This document shows, piece by piece, positions 49,760-61,410 of a stretch of DNA of 64,000 nucleotides; within the stretch, counting starts at the first letter, position 1, and every line of letters starts with the position of its first letter. Below the pieces are notes generated by a model. The model saw only the letters and a program-made list of their open reading frames with translations, was not told the DNA's origin and made no database searches. This DNA is from Chelydra serpentina (taxonomy: Eukaryota > Chordata > Testudines > Chelydridae): the NCBI GenBank assembly GCA_037349315.1, contig JBAIAC010000023.1:32898501-32962500 (forward strand), in the 5' to 3' direction. A program made the position numbers and the translations under genes.

Positions 49760-51473
49760 CATGTGTCTGTAGCTGGGGATTGTAACAGCTCATCTCCTCT
49801 GCAGATCAGCACACAGGTGGACCTGTAATACACACTCACCAGTGCATTACATCCAACAAAATCATCCTCTGTGCACTTTCCTATCACCAGACCCAACTGT
49901 GACATAAGTTATAATTCTAGTGAGACTTTTCCATTTCTAAATTCTGTGATCCTATGAGTTCATTTTATGGTCAAGTATGTGTAGTGTAATTCCATATATT
50001 CTTCATCCAGCGACCACACCAATATGGAAAAAAGAGATGAGATGCCAGATTGGCTATAATGGAGTAATTGTCCTCCACAAATTTCACTACAGGGAATCCT
50101 GGTAGCATAATAATTACCTTTTGTGTCCAAATTCATCTCCATTCTCAGGATGTCCTGTAACTTAACACACAGTTATAATGTGAATAGGTTATAAGTATAA
50201 TGTGGATAGCTCCATTATAAGCAGCTAGAGTAACTGTTATAATCAAGAGAAAATCTTGCAAAGTATTGACCATCTTATCTGCCCAAGAGGTCAGGCTGCA
50301 CTAACTCATGTGCCAGTGTGTCATAGGGAACAATCTTGAATTTGCAGGGAATTGGACTGCCTTGCCCATTTCTAACCTGTGTCAACCCAGAAAGCACATG
50401 TTCATACCTGAAAGGACACTTCCTTGCTTTCAAAACACTTTCTAGTCTTGTATCACATCTCCATGAGACATCACTTGACTCTGTAATAAGTGTATTTACT
50501 GTATTGAGATGATATTTTTTCTTTGTTTTAATAAAAGTGGGGATAAACCAAGTACTGATGTTACAGGATGCTCCACAGTTACTGTTGTACTTAGAGTGAC
50601 CTTTAGCCCTAATAATCCAAGAGGCTGCTTAGAGTCCCATAATAGACAAAACCTCCACATATTCAGCAATTTGTGAGTCATTCTAATTTTCCATCTTCAG
50701 CAGATGGCCTGGAAGAGAAGACAATACATGGTCAGATTCTTCTCCCATAGCCGCTACAATTTGAGAACCCATAAACTGGGAGGATTTATGGATAGCCTGA
50801 GTGTTGGTTTAAAAAAAAAACCTTCGTTAACTAACCATTCAATATCTAAAGTTCAAGCCTGTACCACTAGTTTTGCCATTGACTTGAATAGGCACAGGCT
50901 GCGGTTGTTAGTAATGGAGATTATGTACTTCCCTGCCAAGCCCAAATATAGAATATAACATTGGACAAGACCTCAAAATGAGGGCCCCAAGTGAAGCATT
51001 AATGCAAGATGCTGAAGTTCAAGCCACGTTAGAATCTTTTAATATAATATTCACTAATCCAGTATGATGATTCAGCATTTCTGAAGCAGGTACTTTGCAA
51101 TAATAAAAGTAAAACATGGAACTGGGGTATGATTGAGTCACATTTTCAGCATAACTCAGGGAGAGTTGAAAGGCCTAGTAAGTTATATTGACATAGATGT
51201 GTATGGATAAAGAGTGTAGAAACAAATCCATATGATAGGGTTACTTTATAAATGGAAAGCATAGCTACTTCTCTTTCCTTTAATATGGAAACTTGTAAAT
51301 ATTTCCAGTCTGTTGACAAGTTGGTCCTATATTATTTACTTTTATTTTCCTACCCTGGAAATTATTTATTTTTTCAATGCATCATTTGTAGGAGCCCCTA
51401 GATGTCAGAAATTCAATAGCTGTATTAACTGAGTTACTGTTTTTCATGATATATGGATGATTTCTTTCTGCAG

Positions 51474-51533
51474 TGGAGAAGAATTAGAATATAACCTGAA
51501 AGACCTTAGGCCAGCAACAGATTATCATGTCAG
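51474..51533 (+). CDS. FNDC3B: FNDC3B coding exon D (middle of FN3 domain 1)
   Basis: This exon has 60 bases between TTTCTGCAG and donor GTGAGTT. Its first base completes the Ser codon from exon C, and its last two bases (AG) begin an Arg codon finished in exon E. The peptide is GEELEYNLKDLRPATDYHVR. The pattern L-x-x-L-x-P-x-x-x-Y is the FN3 E-F loop and strand F signature, with the conserved Tyr at DYHV. It is too short for long-frame detection and was found by phase-consistent joining of the domain. Confidence 0.95.
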
Positions 51534-53109
51534 GTGAGTTGTTATGAATCTGAAAAGCTCTTAATATAATCTGTTCAATTATATCTAAAAAAGAAAATGG
51601 AGCCTTTTGACTTCTGCATGATATAGCTCAAGAATTTCACAGTATTTTCTCAATAGCCCTTAAGTGTTCAGAAGTAGCTTTCCATCTCTCAGGCAGTAAA
51701 TTATGAGAGAGATTTTCAAACAATGCATTGTCTATCATAGTGTTGTCATCACTAAAGTGAAAGAAAAGATGTATAGCTATATCAACTGGCTAGAGAGTAT
51801 ATAACTGGCTTTAAAGTGCCTATGTATGAAAGTATATCTCAGGCTTGCCCAAGTTTTTGACTAAAACTACTGGCACCTGTCCAACGTGTCATCATGTTTG
51901 TTAGAAAAATAAAACCAAAATGTTCCCATTTTTTTTTATAAGTAGTACTGGCTGCCCAGTAGGTTACATCCATTGCCTATCCTGCCCTTTATTCATTTTG
52001 ACTTTTACTAGTCTCAAAAAAAATGGATTTGACCATTTTTCCAGCATCTGGATATTTTAAGTCAGCTCTGTGATTATGAGCTGTCTACATTTTAACTTTA
52101 CACCGAGAATCATATTTTGAAAAGTACATTCTAATATTGCAGATATTGGCTATGCAAAACTTGGCTGTGAAAAAGAAAAGTTTGTGCTAAGGTTCTGTGT
52201 GAGTATGAAGAAATTATGAGCACAAAAATATTGGTGCACAAAATTGCACTGACATTGCATTTAAAAATTTAAGCTGAGATCCCACGACACATGCAAACTC
52301 TGTTGAAGCTGTTTATTCATATTGCTAGATCAGCTTTTTTTGCAGAACTGGGATCGTCTGTAATGGAAGATTCTATATGCAGAATGATGGAAAGATATAC
52401 TCTTCATACATGATCAGTTATGAGTATTCAAACTATAAGGATAATGTCAGAATTAATCTGCAGCTTTTATAAAGCTGACTTGATACTTTAAAAGGTTTTA
52501 CTGCATGTTTATATGCCTCTTTAAAACTGACAAATTAACACCAACAGAAGGCATTCACTTCTAGGTCGTGTTTCTCCTTAGATTATAGAGCTACGTGTTG
52601 ATTGCACAGTTATTTTTCATTGTTAACACGTGTTTCAGTTTCACGCACTGATATTTTGACACCAAGTTTTATTATCCGTGTTTTTATGGCTTTCTTTAAG
52701 ACTTTACTTATGAACCCAGGCCTCAAATTCACATCCTGTTCATTTATGTTCAATATCCTGAACAAAATTTCCTTTCACTCCATCTGTCTATTGTTTCCTT
52801 CTGTTTTCTAGACAAAGGCAAAGTCTGGCACCCTTTTTCCCATCAATGCTGCTACTCTGTGTAATGGCTTAACCTAATAAACAGAAGATTGCTTCTGAAT
52901 TTAAAATATCAAACATATGTCTATCTGCTGGTGTTAGAACTTTTTAAAAACAAATACGTGACTGAGTTCCAGGAATATCTTATAATTATTTTTCAAGTGG
53001 AAGAGCAAGAGGGTAAATAACTCCTTCCAAATCTATGGAATAAGCATGCTTTTGGGTCCCAAACAAGCGTCCCAGCCATAGTAATTAGCGGATAATTATG
53101 ATAGTTCTC

Positions 53110-53900
53110 TGGGTACCCAGGACTGAGAGTCACTTCGGTACCATGTTTCTAGCACGAGGGAGTCTTTACCCATGGTGACTGGGTGTCAGCCCTGCCTTCG
53201 CTTTGCAGGTTAACAAGAAGTGCACCCCAGTTCTCAAGTCCCTTTGAAGCGTTCCCTGTGATATCTAGTCCCTGGCACTGGCTACTCGCAGAAATCTCAG
53301 ATCCTTGCTCCCAAAGGAGCAGAGCACCCCAGCTTACCAGTTTTACTTTAAACCTTCGCTCCTGTGATACACACAGCACTTGTAATGGAACCAAAGGAGG
53401 TTTATTTAAGATAGAATGGGGTATTAACTAGAAACGAGAGAGTGGTGGAAACAAATAGTTACAATAAAAAACAAAATCATAAAATGCGAACCTGTGTCTA
53501 CATTTTATTAATAGTTATTATTCTTATCTAATAAAGTAACTTAGGGTCCAGTTTTTCATGAGAACATCCCTTCTCTCCAAGGTGTCTCCTCAGTGAAAGG
53601 ATGCCGAGGGTCTCTCTCCCCCATCTCATATATCAGTTTCTTGTCTTTATTCACAGACTGGGCAAACCTGTGTTTATTGTAAAGTTCCTTTTTTTTTTAC
53701 CTCCAGGTGATTTCGATTATTTGCAGTTGTCTTTGATGTTTTGCCATGCTTGAAAGGTCATCACCAAGACATAATGTCCCCATGGTGACTAACTTTTACT
53801 CCAAGTCCATAAAGCATACTTTCAATATAATTGCATCATTCCTTAAATATTATCCATACTTACATCTCTCAATGATTATGAATCTTGACGCACTTTCTGT
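53110..53900 (-). mobile_element. Putative LTR-like repeat, antisense
   Basis: The block has mixed C-rich and A-rich parts (GTGCACCCCAGTTCTCAAG, GAGGTTTATTTAAGATAG, AAATCATAAAATGCGAAC) like other turtle LTR-type repeats whose polyadenylation side reads on the minus strand. TG...CA ends and target duplications were not found, so the call and limits are tentative. Confidence 0.3.
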
Positions 53901-54024
53901 AGATACCTGACATACTACTCTTTATTGATAAATATCCTGGAAGGCATGTGTTTGGTGTAGTGGGCTTGTCAGATCTGAGGTGAGAGGGGTGGGGGCGGAG
54001 TTGGAGGTGTGGAGAGGGAGATGT

Positions 54025-54190
54025 ATTGACACCAGAATAGCCAATAGCCCAGTGGTGAGGATACTTATCAGGGATATGGGATTCTGCTCTGAATCAAGCA
54101 CTTGAACCTGGGTCTCCCACATCCCAGGTGAATGCCCTAACCCTTTCCCTCCCACCCCAGGGATATTGGCTATTCTGATGTGGGGTCTCA
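54025..54190 (-). mobile_element. tRNA-like SINE fragment
   Basis: On the minus strand GGGTTAGGGCATTCACCTGG followed by GGGAGACCCAGGTTCAAGTG resembles tRNA A and B boxes at normal spacing. Short inverted words CAGAATAGCCAATA occur at both ends. It lacks tRNA acceptor-stem pairing by eye, so I do not call a tRNA gene. Confidence 0.5.
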
Positions 54191-54815
54191 CTCTTTTTTT
54201 TCATCAGAAACTTGAAAGTGTCTCCATTTCATTCTGATGAAAACAAATGTAAAAACCTTAAAATTATTTACAAAACAGAATTCTTGTTTTCGGGCCAGCC
54301 CTAGTAAATGTGTAAAGTCCATAAATAAACTTGCATGACCAGCACTTAATATGGAGATTATCCTAGGTCTCAGTGACCTTGGCCAGATTTCTAAGGCTTT
54401 ACGTTTTCCCACACTGTTCTTGAAAAAATCTTCTGTTGTATTAGGCACAAAAAAACTTCAGGCTCTTACATAGCTTCACTATGAACCTACATCTTGCTTT
54501 TCTTCAAGAAATATATTTTATTGCAGCCATTTCAAATACAACCCCCCTCATCTTTTTATGAGATTCCATGTGTCCATAATATAGTACTTACGGGTGATAA
54601 GGAAGTCTGGACTTTTTGAAGGCACTTATGTCTTTTTTAAGGTACATTCTACCTTACAATTCCAGACACACAGGTCACTTGGAATTTAGAGCCACTTCCC
54701 TAAACACTAATGCAAGGGTTCAGATAGGTTTTCCGCATGACTTTCTCTGATCTTGCAAATCTAACATTAGACACTATGGAGGCAGTAGCCTTTCAGGCAT
54801 GAAATCACCAAGGAG

Positions 54816-55080
54816 TCTACACTGGAAACTTACATCAGCATAGCTACATCTATCAGGACCGTGAAAAATCCACATCCCTGAGAGATGTAGCTATGCCTAT
54901 CTTACCTCTGGTATAGACAGTTCTAGGTCGACAGAAGAATTCTTCCGTTGACCTAGCTTACCCCTCTCTTTCCTATAAGAGAAGCCCTCCTGTTGGCATG
55001 GATAGCATCTACACTGAAGTGCTACAGTGCTGTAGGTGTGCTGTTATAGCAGTTTGAGTGAGTGAAGATGTGCCCTGAGT
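54816..55080. mobile_element. GTCTACACT-type MITE, diverged
   Basis: It starts AGTCTACACTGGAAACTTAC. It contains GCATAGCTACATCTATCAGG and GAGAGATGTAGCTATGCC as inverted arms around GTGAAAAATCCACATCCC, and later ATCTACACTGAAGTGCTAC. It matches the layout of 21635-21893. The right end is worn. Confidence 0.55.
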
Positions 55081-55371
55081 GTCAATATGCAAAGAACAAT
55101 TTCTAACTGGAAGAAACCGCAATGCAGCTCTTGCTGTCTTGGCTAAAAAGAGGCTCCCTTTGGACTCACCTAGTTTGAATTGCTGCCTACAGTTGATGCT
55201 GGTTTGACTCTTGGTTGCAGTGATGCACAGGAGACAAACACGCAATGAATCAAGCCACCGGTGGGGACTCTATTAATTAATTACATTTGTTCTGACTCCT
55301 AGCTGCTCATTGGAAGATCCCAGAAGCAGTTCTACAAAGCATTTCTTACGAGTGCAAGTTGCTCATTTGTT

Positions 55372-55386
55372 CCCCCCCCCCCCCCC
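55372..55386. repeat. Poly-C tract (15 bases)
   Basis: A single run of C bases in AT-rich surroundings. Confidence 0.9.
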
Positions 55387-56374
55387 GAGGTTGAATTATT
55401 TTTATCTACCAAGACAAATTTGGTAATTGCCCATTTTTAAACTCCACATTCAAATACACAGTGGCTAAAGCCAACCCAGAAGTCACTGTCTGGACACAGT
55501 TTGAAGGGTTTCTGAGCAGAAAGCTGTGCAACTGACTAATTTGCTCTGCTGTACAGAAGATCTACATGGGAAAATAAAACTGTTAAGTTTAAATAAAAAT
55601 TTTGACGAGTCTTCAACCTGTTGAGTACTGGGGCAGGTATACAAACCTGTAGCATTTGCGTCCACAAAATAGCCCTTCATTTCAGTCCATTTTCTAAGAA
55701 CCAGCCCCTTCAAGTTGGCTGGGAGGTTTTTGTTTTCAATAACTGCATGCTTCCACAGGATTATCCCACCTTATGTATTGATCCAGCAACCTCTAGTGAC
55801 TGTCTTCAGCTGTGGCCCAGTGACAGTCTCCTGGGACTTTAGGAAGTGTAAGCTAGCCCATCTTCTGTTTTTGGAGTTCTAAGTAGATCCTGGTTTTATT
55901 GAGGTATGCACCAATCCTGTCTTTTGTGGGCACACACATATACACCCTGTCTACAGAAATTAGGAAGCCCCTCAAGCTCAGCACTGAACCTGTGAGGAAA
56001 GTAATGCTCAACTAAGTCTAGCAAAATAGCAAGGGAGCCTTCAGAGGACTCCTAGACACCTGCAGTAAGAGAGAAAAGATTATCTAGTCTCACTTTTATG
56101 GAGGGTCAGGTTACACTCTGGTACTTCTAGAAGACTCTTAGAATTGCGGTGGGCCATGATCCTGCCTGGTGGATCCACAAAGGCAAAAGATGAAGTGTGC
56201 AGGTACCTGTGACACCCTCGAAAGTCCAGGAGAAATGGGAGAGTTACTAGCACACAGTTCACTTTTTTTCTACCTGAAAAGGAGAGCGACAAGTTGGAAG
56301 TGAGGGGGATCCTCTTGATTGGTGTTGAAGAGGAAGCGATGGCAACTGTGGTTAGAGGAATGTCTGAACTAATG

Positions 56375-57765
56375 ATCATAGAAGTGTAGGACTGGAAGGG
56401 GCCTCAATAGGTCATCTAGTCCAGTTCCTTTCACTCAAGGCAGAACTAAGTAATTACTAGAATATTCCTGACAGATTTGTCTAACCTGTTCTTAAAAACC
56501 TCCAATGAGTGAGATTTCATAACCTCCCTAGGCAATTTGTTCCAGTGCTTAACTATCATGACAGGAAGTTTTTCCTAATGTCCAATCTAACCCTCCCTTG
56601 CTGTAATTTAAGGCCAGGCTTCTTGCCCTGTCCTCAGAAACAATTTTTCACCCTCTTTCTTGTAACAACTTTTTACGTACTTAAAATCTTTTATTATGTC
56701 CCCCATCAGTCTTCTCTTCTCCAGACTAAACAAACCCAATTTTTTCAATCTTTCCTCATAGGTCATGTTTTCTAGACCTTTAATTCTTTTTGTTACTCTC
56801 CTCTGGAATCTCTTTGAAAGATTGGTATCTTTCCTGAAATGTGGCATCCACAACTGGACACCGTGCCCCAGCTAAGGCCTTATCACGCAGTAGAGTGGAA
56901 AAATTACTTCTCGTGTCTTGCTTACAACACTCCTGCTAATACATCCCAGAATGATGTTTGCTTTTTTTGCAACAGTGTTACACTGTTGACTCGTATGTAG
57001 TTTGTGATCCACTATAACCCCCAGATCCCTTTGTGCAGCACTCCTTCTTAGGCAGTCATTTACCATTTTGTATGTGTGCAACTGATTGTTTGTTCCTAAA
57101 TGGAGTACTTTCCATTTGTCCTTATTCAATTTCATCCTATTTACCTCAGGCCATTTCTCCAGTTTGTTCAGATCATTTTGAATTTTAGTCCTATCCTCCA
57201 AAGCACTTGCAACCCCTCCCGGGTTGGGATCATTCACAAACATTATAAGTGTACTCTGTATGCCATTATCTAAATCATTGATGAAGATACTGACCAGAAC
57301 CGGACCCAGAACTGATCCCGCAGGACCCCACTCGTTATGCCCTTCCAGCTTGACTGAGAACTACTGATAACTGCTCTCCATGAATGGTTTTCCAACCAGT
57401 TATGCACCCACCTTATAGTAGCACCATCTTGGCTGTATTTCCCTAGTTTGTTTATGAGAAGGTCATGCGAGAGTATCAAAAGCCTTAATAAAGTCAAGAT
57501 TTACCACATCTACCGCCTCTCCCCTATCCGCAAGGCTTATTACTCTGTCAAAGAAAGCTATTAGGTTAGTTTTACACAATTTGTTCTTAACAAATCCATG
57601 TTGAGTGTTACTTATGACCTTATTATCTTCTAGGTGTTTGCAAATTGGTTGCTTGATTATTTGCTCCATTATCTTTCCTGGTACTGAAGTTAAGCTGATG
57701 TTCAGCTGTAGCTTGTTTGAAGGAAATGTATTTGACCACTGTATAAACGTCCTCCTCCCAAGTAC
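56375..57765 (-). mobile_element. CR1 LINE fragment, antisense, about 1.4 kb
   Basis: The left edge ATCATAGAAGTGTAGGACTG and GGAAGGGGCCTCAATAGGTC is the reverse complement of the classical CR1 3' end. Minus-strand frames give reverse-transcriptase relics in the expected order: KAFDTLA and KNKLCKTNLIAFFDRV (57463-57774), then WLENHSWRAVISSSQSSWKG (57270-57497), MKLNKDKWKVLHLG (56872-57243), and YEERLKKLGLFSLEKRR (56608-56853). Several frameshifts and stops show it is dead. The FADD catalytic region is not intact in any single frame. Confidence 0.85.
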
Positions 57766-58279
57766 ACAAAACACAGCAAATCTTGAACCCAGGCTCTATG
57801 CATGTTAGCCCAGGTTCTACAAACTCTACTGACAACCAGCTATGAGGCAAACTGCATGTTCTTATGGATACTGAACTTAAATTAACATTGCTGAATGAGA
57901 GTTGAATGCTAGTTCAGCAGTGAATGGGTTAATAAAGTTCACCCCATGTTTCTGACCCATCTCTTGCTATATCCTCAAGAAGATTCTAGCGTAGTGGGCC
58001 AAATATTTGCAGTAGTCAAGAAAAATGGTGGCGGAAACTTCCACCAATGGAAGGAAATGATTAGTTTGTGGAAGTAGTTAGACTAGCACTATAATATGTA
58101 CCTTCTGCTGTGAATTATTTTGATCATTCATACTGAATAAAATATACAAGGGAGAGCTGGGATGTGAAAAATCATGAGAGTTTTGAATGCTTTGCTAGTG
58201 AAATGCTGTGGTTGAGAAAATTCAAAGCTCCTTTTTTAATTGTCAGCAAATTCATAATTTCCTACGTGTTCATTTTCAG

Positions 58280-58418
58280 GGTATATGCAGTGTACAATTC
58301 AGTAAAGGGATCCTGTTCAGAGCCAATTAGCTTCACCACTCTCAGCTGTGCTCCAGAATGTCCTTTTCCACCCAAATCCTCCCACAGGACCAAAAGTTCA
58401 CTCACCTTACAATGGAAG
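58280..58418 (+). CDS. FNDC3B: FNDC3B coding exon E (end of FN3 domain 1, start of domain 2)
   Basis: This exon has 139 bases between TTTTCAG and donor GTAAGT. The first base completes Arg from exon D, and the exon ends on a codon boundary. The peptide starts VYAVYNSVKGSCSEPISFTT, giving strands F and G of the first FN3 domain. CAPECPFPPKSSHRTKSSLT and LQWK follow: the interdomain Pro/Cys linker and strand B of the second domain with its conserved Trp. Compared with the FNDC3B sequence I remember, the substitutions are conservative. Confidence 0.95.
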
Positions 58419-59593
58419 GTAAGTAACATAAAGTGTCTGAAACCTAGAAAAACAAAGTGAAATACAGTCACTATAATCAGCGTAACCATTTTAAATTATT
58501 TAATGCTGTGATACTGTTGGTTTCCACTGGGGGAATTATTATGTGTTTTAAAATATTTCATTGGATTGTTTGAGATATCCTAAAATAATATTCAAAAATT
58601 ACATATATTGGGGAACTGCATGTATTAGAGGCTTGGAAATAAGATTTGAAACCTTTTGCCAGTTCTAAATCCAAACTTTGTTGACTAGTGGTGGAGTTTT
58701 GTTACTATATGATGACTGTTTGATGACCTATAATTAGGGTTGGCGGAATCCATTTTTCTTTTTTTATATAATTTTGATGGACATTATCTATGTTTATTTT
58801 TAAGCATTTTTTATTTTTATTGATTTAAGTGTTCACAGTTGAAGGAAATTGCGGGGGAGGATGACCAGACAATAATTATTTAATGACAGTACATGTTGAG
58901 ATTCAAAAAGTTAAAACTATGTAATTATTAAAATACAAATTGTCAACATCACGTCCAAATATACAAAGTAAATATCCTTAAATCAAAGTCTAATAAGTTC
59001 TCAGGCAGCGTTTTTCATACTTTGCCGATCTGTATATTTCGATTATTATCCATGGAAATATTTTTTTCAGTTTGTGTGTGAAGAGAGAAACTGGCGTTTG
59101 CCAACATTTACCAATAAAAATCGAATCCTTCCAAGCCTACCCATAATTTTGCCAATTTCAGTTCACTTCCTGGTAGATAGTTGGCACTATTGAGCACTCT
59201 GTTGTCATTCTCAATGATTAAATAGAATGTGGCATCTACACAGCCCTCAAACCCCGAGATCTGGTCCCTCCAGGTGAGGAATAATGGCCAGATAATATGA
59301 CAGCTTGCATTGCTGTTGCCCATGCTGTCGGTTTGTTTTTTGGTTTTTTAAAGACATCATATTTGCGATCTCTCAATGTAGTACCTTTCACAAACACTAA
59401 AATGACATACTTTTAAAAATGTACTTAATTACTTTCATCCTCTTCTTATTACCGACTAAAATGTTTGCCAAGCTGTGTGCAAACCAAGATCTCTGGTTTC
59501 ATTTTAAAACCTAGGCATTTGGCTGGGGGAAGGAAGTGTGTTTGTAAACTTCTTTCCAAGCTCTCATTTTTTGTTTGTTTGTTTTGTTTATAG
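58419..59593 (+). other. FNDC3B: FNDC3B intron, about 1.2 kb, phase 0
   Basis: This intron runs from donor GTAAGT to acceptor TTTATAG. It is AT-rich and contains no recognisable gene or transposon. Confidence 0.9.
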
Positions 59594-59647
59594 GCACCCA
59601 TTGACAACGGTTCGAAAATCACCAGCTACCTGTTAGAGTGGGATGAG
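59594..59647 (+). CDS. FNDC3B: FNDC3B coding exon F (part of FN3 domain 2)
   Basis: This exon has 54 bases (18 codons) between GTTTATAG and donor GTAAGTG, phase 0 on both sides. The peptide is APIDNGSKITSYLLEWDE, which directly continues LQWK from exon E. D-N-G-S-K-I-x-x-Y is the typical FN3 strand C to C' segment. The next exon, expected to begin with a Gly-Lys-rich turn, is not in the window, so the gene continues beyond 64000. Confidence 0.95.
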
Positions 59648-59904
59648 GTAAGTGGTAACAGAAACATAAAAAAATGAAATTACTTATTAAATAACATTCT
59701 GATTTGAGGGATGTGCTGTGTAAAGAAAAAAAAAATCAAACGCTGGAGAACCAAACCATAGGAAAATGAACTCCTGATGGCATTCAATAGAGAGGAAAAA
59801 TGGGGAAGTTGGTTTTCCAAACGTGTTCTTGTGTATAGCATTTTGATTTTGCACCTTATACGTTCATTTATTTCCTGATCAGGTGTTTGGCGCAATGAGT
59901 TTAT

Positions 59905-60130
59905 TAATTAATTTATTTATAATGCAGTCGTGTCTAGGAGCCCCAGTCACAGACCGGGACACAAACACAATCCCTGCCAAAAAGAGCTTAGGATCTGATC
60001 CTGCAGTCCTTTCTCATAGAAAATTCCTATTGACTTCAAATTAATAGTATCATTTATATAGTGGCCACACTGTTGGTTGCTTTACAGAGACTATAAAAAG
60101 AAGATGAGGTCTGTGCCCCAAAGAGCTTAT
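59905..60130 (-). mobile_element. SINE 3' tail, antisense, with related palindromic words
   Basis: The minus strand reads AAGCTCTTTTTGGCAGGGAT and GGGGCTCCTAGACACGACTG followed by AT-rich repeats, matching the SINE tail type at 24295 and 8775. The adjacent CCTGATCCTGCAGTCC-like text from about 59995 is a common foldback motif. Confidence 0.5.
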
Positions 60131-60150
60131 TTTAAGTAGACAATATATCC

Positions 60151-60172
60151 GGGGGGGGGGGGGGGGGGGGGG
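60151..60172. repeat. Poly-G tract (22 bases)
   Basis: An uninterrupted run of 22 G bases on the sense strand of the intron. Its true length is uncertain because homopolymers of this size are poorly sequenced. Confidence 0.9.
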
Positions 60173-61245
60173 AGAGTGGATTGAAAAAAGCAGGTGATGG
60201 AGCAGAATTATTGAGCATGCCTCTTGATTTCTTCCATTATGCCAGTACTATTTTGGCACCACTTTTCCGAGGGGAGGTCTAGGGAATATAATCGTCATGG
60301 AAGAAGTGTGTATTGAAAGGAGACTTTATGGACGTGAGGACAGAATCATAGTGGGATCACAGAGGGGCTTCCAGGCTTGGGGCCAGCATGAAATAAGGTG
60401 CCAAAAGCAGGAATGGGAGGTCTGGAAGGAGATGTTTAGCTATGCTGTATGAAACACATCTACCTGCCTTATATAAGGATATTCTTTTGTGAGCAGTTTT
60501 CAACTGCTGTGCTACTGACATATTCCCAGATCATTATACTACGTCTGACATCTGGAAGCACACACTGTGCAAACATTCATTCTATGCAATATCACAGCAA
60601 GTGTGCCCTGCATGAAGAGAAACCCACTGAACTAAAGAAATTAAACAATAGCTTCAGAATGGCTCGCTGCCCACAGTACACAATGGAAGGAAAGGTTAGC
60701 AACCATTTAAACAAATACAAATAAAAATAAAAGCAAGCTGGAGAAGAGTTCAGTGGGGGCGGAGGAGGGGGAAATCCTTCCATTGATTATTCTCATATAT
60801 TACTTGTTCAGCATCATACACACATTCATGCACCATAACCCAAGGAAGGGCAGAGCAGAAAATGAAAATAAAGCAGAAAACAAATCAGGAGAACCAAAAA
60901 GATCTAGGCTAGGATAATCAGAGGCATAAGTCCTACAAGACATCACACCTTGTGCAACCGGATCCAAATACTGCCGTCCTTTCTCATGCAAAACTCCTCT
61001 TAATGTCAATGGAAGCATATCACCAAACCAGGGCGAGGTGCGAAAATATGGGATATTTCTAAAATGCAAAAAGAGAATGAAAAAGAGCAGAAACCGATAG
61101 CATACCTATAATAGAATGTGAATACCTGGTTAGGGTGTAAATTTGTATCATATACCTTAGAGCCTGATCCAGAGCCCACAGAAGTCAATGGAAACATTCT
61201 CACTGTTACAGAGCTCTTAAATAATAACATAAAGGGTTTTAACTA

Positions 61246-61410
61246 AGAAGAAGAAGAAGACTTTGCATTTACATAGCATTTTGTCTTTTAAAAGGGTGTA
61301 GAAGTGTAAGTTAAGGTACAGAGAGTCTCAAGTAACTTGCTCTGGGCAACACAGTGTTTCAGCTGAGTCCTGGCTCCCAGGCCTTTGGTCTAGCTTCTAG
61401 ATTACATTTC
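61246..61410. mobile_element. MIR-like SINE fragment
   Basis: A GAA-triplet run is followed by CATTTACATAGCATTTTG, AAGTAACTTGCTCTGGGCAA and CACAGTGTTTCAGCTGAGTC with GGCTCCCAGGCC, the order of body words seen in MIR-type SINEs. It is diverged, and its ends are approximate. Confidence 0.4.

Larger units (their letters stand above)
48252..51473 (+). other. FNDC3B: FNDC3B intron, about 3.2 kb, phase 2
   Basis: This intron runs from donor GTAACT to acceptor TTTCTGCAG. It holds two hAT elements between 48610 and 49759. The remainder (49770-51470) is AT-rich and contains nothing I can identify. Confidence 0.85.
51534..58279 (+). other. FNDC3B: FNDC3B intron, about 6.7 kb, phase 2
   Basis: This intron runs from donor GTGAGT to acceptor ATTTTCAG. 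Identified insertions are listed separately. 51540-53100, 55090-56370 and 57780-58270 contain no gene or clear mobile element. A 15-base C run lies at 55372-55386. Confidence 0.85.

Noticed and set aside
54045..54130. Possible tRNA gene on the minus strand
   Set aside because: A- and B-box-like words exist, but I could not pair an acceptor stem or a sound anticodon arm. A tRNA-derived SINE is more likely.
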